A stretch of DNA of 13,091 nucleotides, from contig DFDG01000020.1 in the NCBI GenBank assembly GCA_002367815.1, positions 1-13,091 of the forward strand, written 5' to 3'. Shown in pieces: positions 1 through 7,654 of this stretch. This DNA is from Opitutaceae bacterium UBA3033. Its GTDB lineage: Bacteria > Verrucomicrobiota > Verrucomicrobiia > Opitutales > Opitutaceae. Position 1 is the first letter of the stretch. Each line of letters begins with the position of its first letter. The translations under genes and the position numbers were made by a program. The notes below the pieces were generated by a model that was not told the origin of the DNA, did no database searches, and was given only the letters and a program-made list of their open reading frames with translations.

Positions 1-488
1 GAAGCGAAACTGGGCACACTGGACCAGGTGCACAGTGCTCCCACTTCTTCGGTGGGCCGATCGGTCACCGTGCAAATCGCGACGCCACCACCCATGCTCA
101 ACCCCAACACCCCGATCGACCGATGGCCGCGCCGCCGCGCCCAATCCAGCACGGCGTGCAGATCAGCGATCTCGGTCAGCGGGGTCATGTCTGTGAACTT
201 CCCCGAGCTGTCACCACTGCCCATGAAATCAAATCTCAAGGCCGCCAATCCGCACCCGGTCAAAGCCCGCGCCATGTCCACAAACAGCCGGCCGGTCTCC
301 GCCTTGTTCCCCGTGAAGCCATGGGCGAGAATCACCAGCCGCTTACCGGAGGGTTCCGGTTGATGCAGCACCGCCGCGAGCCGATGTAACCCGCGTCTGA
401 TGATAACCGGCTTCTCTATAACCAAATTTCCCACAGGCCCAAAGGCTTGCCAAGTTCTCCCCGAGGACAAGCCCGCACCAGTCGTCAT
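1..488 (-). CDS. Alpha/beta hydrolase, N-terminal part (runs off left edge)
   Basis: The minus strand from an ATG at 488 stays open to the window edge, giving about 162 residues. Visible hallmarks of a serine alpha/beta hydrolase are LVILAHGFTGNK (about 51-62, HG oxyanion-hole loop), LRFDFMGSGDSSG (about 84-96) and the nucleophile elbow GLSMGGG, with the candidate catalytic Ser at 131. The Asp and His of the triad would lie beyond the edge. There is no signal peptide, so it is probably cytoplasmic. The HGFTGNK plus GSGxSxG pattern resembles small serine aminopeptidase/esterase-type hydrolases; the substrate cannot be told. It is divergent from the GH17 gene with about 70 bases between them, and the putative LacI operator at 497-510 lies just before its start, so it may share that control. 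The start is the first ATG of the frame seen here; no clear Shine-Dalgarno sequence precedes it, and the frame is open further upstream. Family call firm, role unknown. Confidence 0.82.
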   Translation of the reverse strand, partial: MTTGAGLSSGRTWQAFGPVGNLVIEKPVIIRRGLHRLAAVLHQPEPSGKRLVILAHGFTGNKAETGRLFVDMARALTGCGLAALRFDFMGSGDSSGKFTDMTPLTEIADLHAVLDWARRRGHRSIGVLGLSMGGGVAICTVTDRPTEEVGALCTWSSVPSFA

Positions 489-490
489 TC

Positions 491-500
491 CAGTATACTG
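491..500. promoter_or_regulatory. Perfect 10-base palindrome in the hydrolase/GH17 divergent region
   Basis: CAGTATACTG reads the same on both strands. It contains TATACT (494-499), a fair -10 hexamer in either direction, but no -35 at a proper distance was found for the plus strand. On the minus strand a TTGACA lies only 8 bases away, too close for a standard promoter. It overlaps the putative LacI operator by four bases. It may be a promoter element or a regulator site; the sequence alone does not decide. Confidence 0.35.
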
Positions 501-510
501 AACGATGTCA
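497..510 (+). promoter_or_regulatory. Putative LacI operator, copy 1 (before GH17)
   Basis: ACTGAACGATGTCA matches the consensus ACTRAACGRTGYCA shared with sites at 6504-6517 and 7628-7641. It sits in the divergent region between the alpha/beta hydrolase and GH17, 49 bases before the preferred GH17 start and 9 bases before the hydrolase start. The motif has a central CG, as many LacI-family operators do, but is only weakly palindromic. The link to the LacI gene of this locus is an inference from co-occurrence. Confidence 0.6.
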
Positions 511-516
511 AAACCA

Positions 517-544
517 CGGTGGTTGCGACAAAGAGGAACCACCG
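517..544. repeat. Inverted repeat between operator and GH17 start
   Basis: CGGTGGTT (517-524) and AACCACCG (537-544) are perfect 8-base inverted copies around a 12-base loop. The left arm also forms a palindrome with the bases before it: AACCAC-G-GTGGTT at 512-524. If GH17 starts at 559, this would be a hairpin in its 5' leader or a second protein site. No function can be assigned. Confidence 0.35.
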
Positions 545-558
545 CTGTATTTGGCGTC

Positions 559-1593
559 ATGATATTGAAACGCACCCCTCGTTTTCTCGGTTGGCTCTGT
601 CTGCTCCTTGGTAGCGGGCTTTTCCTGTTTGCTGATGATACTCTGCCCGGAGGCCGCAGACCCTTGGTTCTGGAAATCGATGGACGCTGGATCGGTAATG
701 GCGTTTGCTTCAGTCCTTATCGCGATGGGCAGTCGCCCAAAGGAGCGCATCCGAATGATGCAGAAATTCTGGCTGATCTGCAGTTGGTGGCGCCCTACTG
801 GCAATTGCTGCGCATGTATGATTCCAACCCGGTGTCCGAACGCACGCTGGCTTTGATCCGACGCGAGAAACTACCACTCCGTTTGCTGCTGGGGGTGTGG
901 ATAGATCCGGAGCACGACGAAGCGTCTCGGGCTGGTAACCGTGAGCAAACCGCCACCGCCATCCGATTGGCCAACGAATATTCGGACATTGTGGCCGCGG
1001 TGCTCGTGGGCAATGAAACCTGTGTTTATTGGTCCGCACATCGCGTGGGACCCGAAGCGCTCATTCCATGGATCAAGCAGGTGCGCGCCGCCGTGCCGCA
1101 ACCGGTATCGACGGCCGATGACTACAACTTTTGGAACAAGCCGGAATCACAAGCGGTGGCGGACGAGGTGGACTTCATCACCCTGCATGGCTACGCCCTT
1201 TGGAACGGTAAACAGGTGGAGAATGCCATCGCCTGGACCAGCGGCGTCTACGATTCGATTGTGGAATTACATCCAAACGTGCCGGTCACTTTCGGTGAGA
1301 CCGGTTGGTCGACGTCGCACGATGTGACGCAGATCGGACCGGGTAGCGAAGGCACCCTGATGAAAGGGGAGGTATCGGTGCCGGCGCAGGAAAGTTATTT
1401 GCGGCAGCACTATGCTTGGGTGAAAGCGCACCAAATCCCCGTGATACTTTTCGAAGCCTTTGATGAAAACTGGAAAGGCGGCGGCGAAACCACTTCGCCT
1501 TTAGCTTCGGAAAAGCATTGGGGCGTGTTCACCGCCGACCGCAAACCAAAGGCCTCCTTCGAGGCCATCATTCAAGAGTTTTACTCACACTGA
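559..1593 (+). CDS. Secreted GH17 beta-1,3-glucanase
   Basis: A 344-residue glycoside hydrolase of family GH17, a TIM-barrel retaining family acting on beta-1,3-glucans. Visible family features are an LxxLxPYWQLLRMYDSNP strand/helix near the N-terminus, the acid/base segment VLVGNET (Glu 153) and the nucleophile segment VTFGETGWST (Glu 247), followed by an ILFEAFDENWKG barrel segment. Residues 1-25 (MILKRTPRFLGWLCLLLGSG...) form a signal peptide without a lipobox, so the enzyme is probably periplasmic or exported. The frame also has an ATG at 505, but that would put 18 residues before the signal peptide, leave only 16 bases to the divergent hydrolase and lie inside the putative operator at 497-510; 559 is therefore preferred. 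Neither start has a strong ribosome-binding site. The tail overlaps the convergent serine hydrolase gene by 26 bases. Endo-glucanase or transglycosylase action cannot be separated by sequence alone. Confidence 0.85.
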   Translation: MILKRTPRFLGWLCLLLGSGLFLFADDTLPGGRRPLVLEIDGRWIGNGVCFSPYRDGQSPKGAHPNDAEILADLQLVAPYWQLLRMYDSNPVSERTLALIRREKLPLRLLLGVWIDPEHDEASRAGNREQTATAIRLANEYSDIVAAVLVGNETCVYWSAHRVGPEALIPWIKQVRAAVPQPVSTADDYNFWNKPESQAVADEVDFITLHGYALWNGKQVENAIAWTSGVYDSIVELHPNVPVTFGETGWSTSHDVTQIGPGSEGTLMKGEVSVPAQESYLRQHYAWVKAHQIPVILFEAFDENWKGGGETTSPLASEKHWGVFTADRKPKASFEAIIQEFYSH

Positions 1594-2911
1594 ATGACGC
1601 AGAGTCCACGAGTGCCCGATAGAACGCCGCGCTGAATTGTTCGAACAACCCGAACTCGTCGTAAGGAAAGTGCTGGGCGAAGATCATGGCGATCGTGTCG
1701 GCGCCCGGATCAATGCTCAGGTAGGTGGTCGCGCCGCCCTCCCACCCGTAGCGCCCGGCGAGGCCGGGCGTATCACCCGCCGGGCTGTGTGGCCAAATCC
1801 CAAGGCCGAGACCGTAGGTGCGGTCAGGGCCCAACCAGGCGGCGGGTGTCTTCAGGTGAGTGAGCTGATCCGTGGCCATAAGCCGGACGGTGGCCGGAGT
1901 GAGCACCCGCGCGCCATCAAGTTCCCCGACGTTGAGCAGCATCTGGGCAAACCGGGCAAAATCGTCGATCGTGGAAACCAAGCCCCCGGAGCCGTTGGGA
2001 TAAACCACTTTGGCCCCGGTTGCTCCCAGCACAAATGTCTCCGGTTTGGTCGGCTCAAGCCGCCCGGTCGGTCCCCGCTCATGCACGCGGGCTAAACGAT
2101 GGCGCTTCTCCGGCGGGACGGCAAAAAAAGTGTCATTCATGCCCAGTGGCGCAAAGACCCGCGACCGCATGACCGTCTCGAGCGGCTGGCCCGTGAGTCG
2201 TTCGATGAGATAGCCGAGGACATCGTAGCCGACCCCATAGGTGAAGGCATCACCCGGTTGGTGATCGAGGGGCAGCCGGACCAGGGCGAGCGCAAATTCC
2301 GGCAAGGTGGGAAAATCTGAAAGGTCGGTGCGTTCGTAATAGGGCCGCAAAGCGGAGGATGCGGTGAAATCAAAAGCGAAGCCGGCCGTATGGGACAGCA
2401 AGTGCCGGATGGTGATCGGGCGGGCGGTAACTAATTCCGGCCGGTCGATGGTGCCGCCGGCCAGCACCTGCATCGCTTTAAACTCCGGCAAATAGTCCGC
2501 AATGGGATCATCCAGCTTAAACCGGCCCTCCTCCCACAAGTTCAGCACCGTCGTGGCGATCGCTATCTTCGTCAGGGAATAAATATAGCAAAGCGTGTCA
2601 CGCTCCATGGGCAGCTTCGCGGCGAGGTCGCGATAACCATAAGCGCGCACATCCACGATATGGCCGTTTCGGGTTATCAAAGTAATAGCGCCAGAGTATT
2701 TGCCCTCATCAACAAGGCCCTGCACCAACGCGTGCATGGGATCAAGCCGAACGCGCAAAAACCCCGACATGGCAGGATCAGCGGCCGGTAAGGGATCAGC
2801 CATCAGCGGACCGGCCAGAAACATGCAAGTTGCCAAGAGCGCACCTCCGAAGCGGTAAAGCTTGGACGGCCCAATACCTGGAGCAGCTGTCGCATGAGAT
2901 GGCGCTGTCAT
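1568..2911 (-). CDS. Secreted serine hydrolase, beta-lactamase/PBP4-like (class C fold)
   Basis: A 447-residue protein of the beta-lactamase-related serine hydrolase group (PF00144 type). The SxxK motif is YSLTK (Ser 112, Lys 115). The second motif position reads YGVGYDVLGYLIE (Tyr 225), lacking the Asn of the usual Tyr-x-Asn. A late GWEGGATTYLSIDP (389-402) occupies the place of the KTG/HxG strand. IRHLLSHTAGF (168-178) and GGLVSTIDDFARFAQMLL are also typical of these esterase/peptidase-like proteins. The start at 2911 places a hydrophobic stretch (FGGALLATCMFLAGPLMADP, about 21-40) as a signal peptide; the frame is open to 3019, but that would overlap the phosphorylase and add 36 residues before the signal. 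It lies 43 bases after the phosphorylase stop, so it is probably co-transcribed. Substrate unknown: esterase, amidase or peptidase action are all possible, and true beta-lactamase action is unlikely. Confidence 0.8.
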   Translation of the reverse strand: MTAPSHATAAPGIGPSKLYRFGGALLATCMFLAGPLMADPLPAADPAMSGFLRVRLDPMHALVQGLVDEGKYSGAITLITRNGHIVDVRAYGYRDLAAKLPMERDTLCYIYSLTKIAIATTVLNLWEEGRFKLDDPIADYLPEFKAMQVLAGGTIDRPELVTARPITIRHLLSHTAGFAFDFTASSALRPYYERTDLSDFPTLPEFALALVRLPLDHQPGDAFTYGVGYDVLGYLIERLTGQPLETVMRSRVFAPLGMNDTFFAVPPEKRHRLARVHERGPTGRLEPTKPETFVLGATGAKVVYPNGSGGLVSTIDDFARFAQMLLNVGELDGARVLTPATVRLMATDQLTHLKTPAAWLGPDRTYGLGLGIWPHSPAGDTPGLAGRYGWEGGATTYLSIDPGADTIAMIFAQHFPYDEFGLFEQFSAAFYRALVDSASFSVSKTLE

Positions 2912-2954
2912 CAAAGGAAATACTGGGATCCTAAACCACTTTGGCGAAGGCACT

Positions 2955-5900
2955 CTAGAGCGGCCGATAGCTCGAACCCAGTTCGACCTCGATACGGTCA
3001 ATTGAACCATCGCGGGCAAAGATCGAAGCGCTGGTCACATGATCAAGGCTATGGCCCGGCAGCTCACGAACTCCGCCATCCGCAGAAAACACCTTGATAC
3101 ATGCCACAGCGCTTTCGCGTCGGTAAACAATTGGAGCGCCCGCATAAGTGAATCCTAAAGTCTGTGCAGTCATGGGGATTAGGTGCTCACGCTGATCAGA
3201 ACGTATGACCCGAAAATGACCAGACGCATTGGTGAATTCGCCGGCTCGAAGCAGGGTGGGGCGAAATGACAAAATACCTTCCTCTATATGCACGCCCAAT
3301 TCCCCAAGGCGGGTTAGAATTTCTTCTTTCACCTGGCCGGTCATGCCGGGTTGTTGCGCGCCGGAGTGACCCGGCGTATGCGAATAGGGATCGGTGGGAA
3401 ACGCGCCGTATTTTGCCGGTGATTTATTAAAACCCAGGCCGGCTCGCACATCGTAATAGAGCTCAATCAGATGGGTTGTTTCCGGAGCGCGCGCGGCTTG
3501 GGCCACCCAAATATTTTCCTGCACCGCCAAAAGCAGCTTTGCCACCATGTGCCAATAGATTGAACCGAGCCCCTCGAACCCAAACATAGATCCACTGCGT
3601 CCCGTGAACGCCCGGTGACGAAAAACTTCCTCGTAAATTTCCCGGATTCGCTCCGCATAAGTTTTTATTCCGTCTTTCCACCGAGGATGGGCGGCAAGTT
3701 GATCAAGGCGTTTTTCCAGCGCATCCCCATTAACCAAATCCGCATTGAACCGATAGCACCCGGCCGCGTCACGCAGCACCAATTGTTGCTCACCGGCAAC
3801 GAACATATCGTTGAATAGCGGACATGATTTCCAGGCCGACGGGTCGATAATGTTGCGGCCCAGAAAGCCCGCCAAGTTGCGATCCGGATAAAGGGTGTAA
3901 CTGTGCTGGTCCGCTCGATACAAGGCGCTGCCCCGCAGTGCCACGAGCAGGTCTACTGTCTCGGCGATGGAAAGGACCCCGGAACTTAGCACCGCCACCT
4001 GGCCCTCCAGCATCAACGGCAGATGTTTCAGCACGAGCCCCGCCGGGAATTCGGTGAATTCCAGTTGATTATAGGAATGGATGAGACCGTCGGATCGCAG
4101 ATTTGCCCGGACGCTGTGGTCCACAAATTGCTGAGCCCGGTCAAAGAAACCGATGATATCCAAAGCCGCCACGGCGGAAGAGGGCCCGGGACCCGTAGCA
4201 TATAGTTGAGCTCGATAATCCCCGCCCGCTGAAGCGAGGGCGTCCACCAGCTCCCGTCGCTCCGCGGGACTGTAATCCACCCGGTTCAAAGCCTGCTCAT
4301 GAAAACCCAGAATTGAATGCACGCGTTGCAGGAGCACGACCACGGCGTTGGATACCAAAACAGAGTCGGCCCCCAATTCCGTAAAAAGGATGGAGCGACC
4401 ATGGGCCATGAACCGCCGCAAATAACAAAGCGTGACGACTGATACCCCATAACCGACCAGCGCATTGTTGGCGTCATTCCATTCGGGTCGCTGGGTGTTC
4501 ATCCAGATGCCAGCACCGGGGATAAAATTCGAGAGCCGCACCAGCACCAACACCAACATTTTTTCCGTGAGATTGACGTGGAGAACCTCACCCGCAGGCG
4601 TGCTGATCAAACGGGCATCGGATCCGAATTGAGAAATTCGCGCCACGGTCGCACGATGCTTCGAGGCAACAAAGGTGATGGTGTCGCGAGGGTTGCGGCG
4701 CAGCGCAGCATAATCCGCGATCTGGTAAGGCACGTCCGCGTAGCTGTAACGCGCTTGTCGCAACGCGGTTGGCATCGCTGCTGGATTAAATCGAGCCGAC
4801 CACTCCAGTAATTTAAGCAGATAAACAACCTGATGATCGCCCCAATAGCCAATCGAAGACCAGGGATCTTCCGGGTCGGGTGTTTCCCAATCTATGCCCG
4901 CCTGCGAAATGCGATACGGGTTGTAGCCATCAGCCGTTGAGGCGCTGAGGAATTTGGCGATGACCGCATCAAAGTATTCCGGATAACTGAGATTGAGCGC
5001 TTCCCAATTTTGAAAGATGTCGCGCCAGTTACCCTCGTAAGCAATCAACCCCTTACCGTTGGAATCTTTCAGCCTTATGCTAAATTTGTTCCATGGTCGG
5101 CTGGGATCGCCGTGACGCCGGCTGAATATGAGCGGCAGGTATTCAACCGTTAATCGGGTAAAATCGGTATCCCCCAAGGGCATGACAAGGGCGAGTAGAT
5201 CGGTTCGGGCAAGTGAGGCCGGTAAATCGTGCAAAAACCTGGCGTGTCGATCCGCCGCCGCGCGATTGTGTCGGGCTACGTATTCGACGAAATCGGCCGT
5301 GGGCAACAAGTAGCCGTCAATAAATGTGCCCCCGCGCAGCACGTTGAATAGAACGTTGGCAAAGTGGTGCGCCGTGGTGACTTCGTCACCACCAGTCTGA
5401 ATGCCGTCGGCATCGCCAACCAGCGACCTGAGGAGATTCGTGGAATCCGTAGTTGCGGCAACCAGCACTGCTTGCGGGTCGGGACCCGCTTGCAGTTGGG
5501 CACATTTAGTCACATTGGCCTGACTCAAACCCGTATCGGCCACCATAAACCAATGTTCGGTTTTCCGTGGTTTAATCTTGATGGCCACAGTGAGTAAATA
5601 GGCACAGCGCACTCCCCGGCTTTGGTTTTTGGCCTGAGGCGTTTGACCGGCATTGAACGCGTCCCGTGCCTGATCAGAAACATGGATGGCCGCTCCGGAT
5701 AATCCACCCGACCAAACCACTGAGGCCCGCAAAGCCTCCATCGGCGTTGGCTGATCGACAATCGTTGCCGCCAAAGCATAAACCGCCAGCCGCGAGCCCG
5801 AAAGCACCTCGGCGGTTTTGTAAGCATCGGCCAAATTGCTGCTCATACTTTGCAGCCGCAGGGGAATTCCGGCCGGCAAAATATTTTTCACCCCATCACA

Positions 5901-6431
5901 AATCCGCACCGAGACTGATTCGTCTGTGAGGTTGACGAGTTCACATCTTCGGATGAAGCCATGTTCTTCGGCGGTGGACCAACCATATCTAAACGATAGA
6001 CCCAATGCAGGATTGATTTCCTCAAACCATAATCTGTCGCCCTCCACGCTTTTGTAGAGGTTACGAGTAATCGAGTGAATCCGCGTCGTGTGGGCCGCAA
6101 AGGGTTCCCATAAAACTTCGCCTGCTGCCGTGGAAACCCAGCAGGCCGTCACCGGGCCAATCACCCCGACCGAATCATAAATTCGGTCGACCGTCTGATA
6201 AGGGAAAAGCGCGCCATCGGCATCGACACGTCCTGCGGTTAATGCGCCGTTACTGGCCACAAACATCCACAAATTGGAAGCGCTGACCAGATTGATCAGG
6301 AAAGGAGGAAGTTTTTCCGCCCCGGAAATACAATAACAACGGACGCCAAAAGCATCGCAGAATTCACCGGTGGCTGATGAGGGGGCAAAGGCCAAAGCCG
6401 CGGGGAACAGGGTTGGAGTGGGGTGGGGCAT
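2955..6431 (-). CDS. GH-Q clan phosphorylase, probably GH149-like beta-1,3-oligoglucan phosphorylase
   Basis: A 1158-residue protein without a signal peptide, hence cytoplasmic. Segments reminiscent of inverting GH94-type phosphorylases occur in order: SNGALTAG near 60-67 (start of the N-terminal beta-sandwich), NWRDIFQNWE (Arg 470, like the RDxxQ of GH94), GYWGDHQ (Asp 532, His 533), SDGLIHSYN (Asp 781, candidate general acid), GSIYWHMV (His 961) and PGHSGAQQPGMTGQ (His 1022, Thr 1031, like HxGxGGWTWYTG). The length exceeds cellobiose and laminaribiose phosphorylases (roughly 800-900 residues) and suits GH149, whose members cleave beta-1,3-oligoglucans with phosphate to release alpha-glucose 1-phosphate. 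The GH17 and GH30 neighbours support a beta-1,3-glucan substrate. The ATG at 6431 has a strong ribosome-binding site. It is divergent from lacI, with a shared putative operator between them. GH161 or a still unclassified GH-Q branch are alternatives. Confidence 0.75.
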   Translation of the reverse strand: MPHPTPTLFPAALAFAPSSATGEFCDAFGVRCYCISGAEKLPPFLINLVSASNLWMFVASNGALTAGRVDADGALFPYQTVDRIYDSVGVIGPVTACWVSTAAGEVLWEPFAAHTTRIHSITRNLYKSVEGDRLWFEEINPALGLSFRYGWSTAEEHGFIRRCELVNLTDESVSVRICDGVKNILPAGIPLRLQSMSSNLADAYKTAEVLSGSRLAVYALAATIVDQPTPMEALRASVVWSGGLSGAAIHVSDQARDAFNAGQTPQAKNQSRGVRCAYLLTVAIKIKPRKTEHWFMVADTGLSQANVTKCAQLQAGPDPQAVLVAATTDSTNLLRSLVGDADGIQTGGDEVTTAHHFANVLFNVLRGGTFIDGYLLPTADFVEYVARHNRAAADRHARFLHDLPASLARTDLLALVMPLGDTDFTRLTVEYLPLIFSRRHGDPSRPWNKFSIRLKDSNGKGLIAYEGNWRDIFQNWEALNLSYPEYFDAVIAKFLSASTADGYNPYRISQAGIDWETPDPEDPWSSIGYWGDHQVVYLLKLLEWSARFNPAAMPTALRQARYSYADVPYQIADYAALRRNPRDTITFVASKHRATVARISQFGSDARLISTPAGEVLHVNLTEKMLVLVLVRLSNFIPGAGIWMNTQRPEWNDANNALVGYGVSVVTLCYLRRFMAHGRSILFTELGADSVLVSNAVVVLLQRVHSILGFHEQALNRVDYSPAERRELVDALASAGGDYRAQLYATGPGPSSAVAALDIIGFFDRAQQFVDHSVRANLRSDGLIHSYNQLEFTEFPAGLVLKHLPLMLEGQVAVLSSGVLSIAETVDLLVALRGSALYRADQHSYTLYPDRNLAGFLGRNIIDPSAWKSCPLFNDMFVAGEQQLVLRDAAGCYRFNADLVNGDALEKRLDQLAAHPRWKDGIKTYAERIREIYEEVFRHRAFTGRSGSMFGFEGLGSIYWHMVAKLLLAVQENIWVAQAARAPETTHLIELYYDVRAGLGFNKSPAKYGAFPTDPYSHTPGHSGAQQPGMTGQVKEEILTRLGELGVHIEEGILSFRPTLLRAGEFTNASGHFRVIRSDQREHLIPMTAQTLGFTYAGAPIVYRRESAVACIKVFSADGGVRELPGHSLDHVTSASIFARDGSIDRIEVELGSSYRPL

Positions 6432-6438
6432 TCAGAGT

Positions 6439-6443
6439 CTCCT
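6439..6443 (-). promoter_or_regulatory. Ribosome-binding site of the phosphorylase
   Basis: On the minus strand AGGAG lies 7 bases before the ATG at 6431. It is the clearest Shine-Dalgarno sequence in the window and fixes that start. Confidence 0.75.
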
Positions 6444-6503
6444 GAGAAAGTGGGGAACAGTATGGGAAGCAGCCCCAAACCACTCTGACGATGACCTGCT
6501 TAC

Positions 6504-6517
6504 TGGCACCGTTCAGT
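6504..6517 (-). promoter_or_regulatory. Putative LacI operator, copy 2 (phosphorylase/lacI divergent region)
   Basis: On the minus strand ACTGAACGGTGCCA matches ACTRAACGRTGYCA. Aligned over 19 bases (6498-6516) it shares 16 with the copy before the TonB receptor. It lies 73 bases before the phosphorylase start and 50 bases before the preferred lacI start, so it could serve both divergent promoters, including autoregulation. No convincing -35/-10 pair was found nearby. Confidence 0.62.
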
Positions 6518-6566
6518 TGAGAGAGTTCGCTTGCGAGTTGGCGTTTCCAAATCCAACCTGCCTGAA

Positions 6567-7610
6567 ATGGGCCTACCCCCCCCAACAATGCAAGACGTGG
6601 CCAAGGCCGCTGGCGTGGCGCGATCCACGGTGTCACTGGCGTTGCGCAATGATCGCAGTATCCCGCCGGTTACCCGCAGTCGAATTTTTGCCGCCGCCGA
6701 AAAACTGGGTTATAAAACCAATCCTTTGGTCTCGGCCTTGATGACTTCCCTGCACGATAGACGCAGCCAGAACAAACACTTGGTTCTGGCCTACGTAACA
6801 ACCGATCCCGAATTCGCACCCTGGCGAAGTTATCAAATGTTCATTGAGCTCCAACAGGGCGCCGCCAAACGGGCCGACGAGTTGGGATATAAGTTGGAGG
6901 AATTCGCCCTGCGTTCACCGGGCATGACTCCGCAACGTTACGCCAATATGCTCCAAGCCCGGGGCATACTCGGGTTATTGATCGCTCCGCTCCCGCTCGG
7001 CGAACACAAGATCGAACTCGATTTCACCCATTTCGCCGTCGTGGGAATTGATATGAGCGTCGGTGAACCGTCCATCGAACGCGTCTCCAACGATCATTTT
7101 CAATCCGCTTTGCTGGCCGTGCGTGAATGCCAAGCTTTGGGTTATCGCCGCATCGGCTTTGTTATCAGTCGACAGTTGAGCGAACGCCTCGATCAACGTT
7201 GGATTTCTGCCTGCCATCTGGCGCAATCCGAGATGCCAAAAAATCAGCGGGTCAAGCCCCTGATGCCGGCAGGCACCGATGATATTCTTCCCGCCCTCCC
7301 GGATTGGTATACCCAAGAAAAACCCGACGTCGTCATCATGAGTGAGTTGAATCCTCACGGGCATTATCCTCTGCCACCCGAAGTGGGGATCGTCAGTCTT
7401 TCCCTCGAAGAACAATCACTTGGACAATTAGCCGGCATCTATCAGGATAATCGTCGCCAAGGCGAAGTTGCCATCGAACATTTGGTCGCGCGACTCGAAC
7501 GCTGCGAGTTCAGTAGCGATGATCGGAGTCGCGTGCAAATGTTGGCGGGCAAGTGGGTGGCCGGTCCAACCGCACCGGGAATCGGCCGGGCCCGACAGCA
7601 GTTAATTTAG
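6567..7610 (+). CDS. LacI-family transcriptional regulator
   Basis: About 347 residues from an ATG at 6567. The N-terminal helix-turn-helix and hinge region is plain: TMQDVAKAAGVARSTVSLAL, then RSRIFAAAEKLGYKTNPLV. A periplasmic-binding-protein-like effector domain follows (VLAYVTTDPE..., GILGLLIAPLP, HFAVVGIDMS, ALGYRRIGFVIS, PDVVIMSEL, VGIVSLSLEEQ), as in Opitutae regulators located beside sugar-uptake genes. The frame is open from a TTG at 6531, which has a weak GAGAG five bases before it; the ATG at 6588 would start at MQDVA and drop the Thr usually kept in TIKDVA. 6567 is chosen as the ATG that keeps the whole domain, without a Shine-Dalgarno. Eight consecutive C (6576-6583) lie between the two ATGs. 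It sits between the phosphorylase and the receptor and probably controls both; the effector is likely a gluco-oligosaccharide (inference). Confidence 0.9.
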   Translation: MGLPPPTMQDVAKAAGVARSTVSLALRNDRSIPPVTRSRIFAAAEKLGYKTNPLVSALMTSLHDRRSQNKHLVLAYVTTDPEFAPWRSYQMFIELQQGAAKRADELGYKLEEFALRSPGMTPQRYANMLQARGILGLLIAPLPLGEHKIELDFTHFAVVGIDMSVGEPSIERVSNDHFQSALLAVRECQALGYRRIGFVISRQLSERLDQRWISACHLAQSEMPKNQRVKPLMPAGTDDILPALPDWYTQEKPDVVIMSELNPHGHYPLPPEVGIVSLSLEEQSLGQLAGIYQDNRRQGEVAIEHLVARLERCEFSSDDRSRVQMLAGKWVAGPTAPGIGRARQQLI

Positions 7611-7627
7611 TTAAAAAATACCCCTCC

Positions 7628-7641
7628 ACTAAACGGTGTCA
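7628..7641 (+). promoter_or_regulatory. Putative LacI operator, copy 3 (before TonB receptor)
   Basis: ACTAAACGGTGTCA matches ACTRAACGRTGYCA, 103 bases before the receptor start. Here part of the motif is repeated in inverse: AAACGGT (7631-7637) pairs with ACCGTTT (7649-7655) across 11 bases, which could seat a second dimer. No T-tract follows, so a terminator for lacI is less likely. Confidence 0.62.
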
Positions 7642-7654
7642 GTAACCGACCGTT

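Noticed and set aside
28..363. Plus-strand open frame of 111 codons.
   Set aside because: It lies opposite a minus-strand frame with clear alpha/beta hydrolase motifs; the plus-strand translation has no recognisable domain.
1568..2911. Antibiotic-resistance beta-lactamase.
   Set aside because: The SxxK motif is present, but the YxN Asn and the KTG motif are missing. The gene sits in a carbohydrate locus, so a general serine hydrolase is the safer call.
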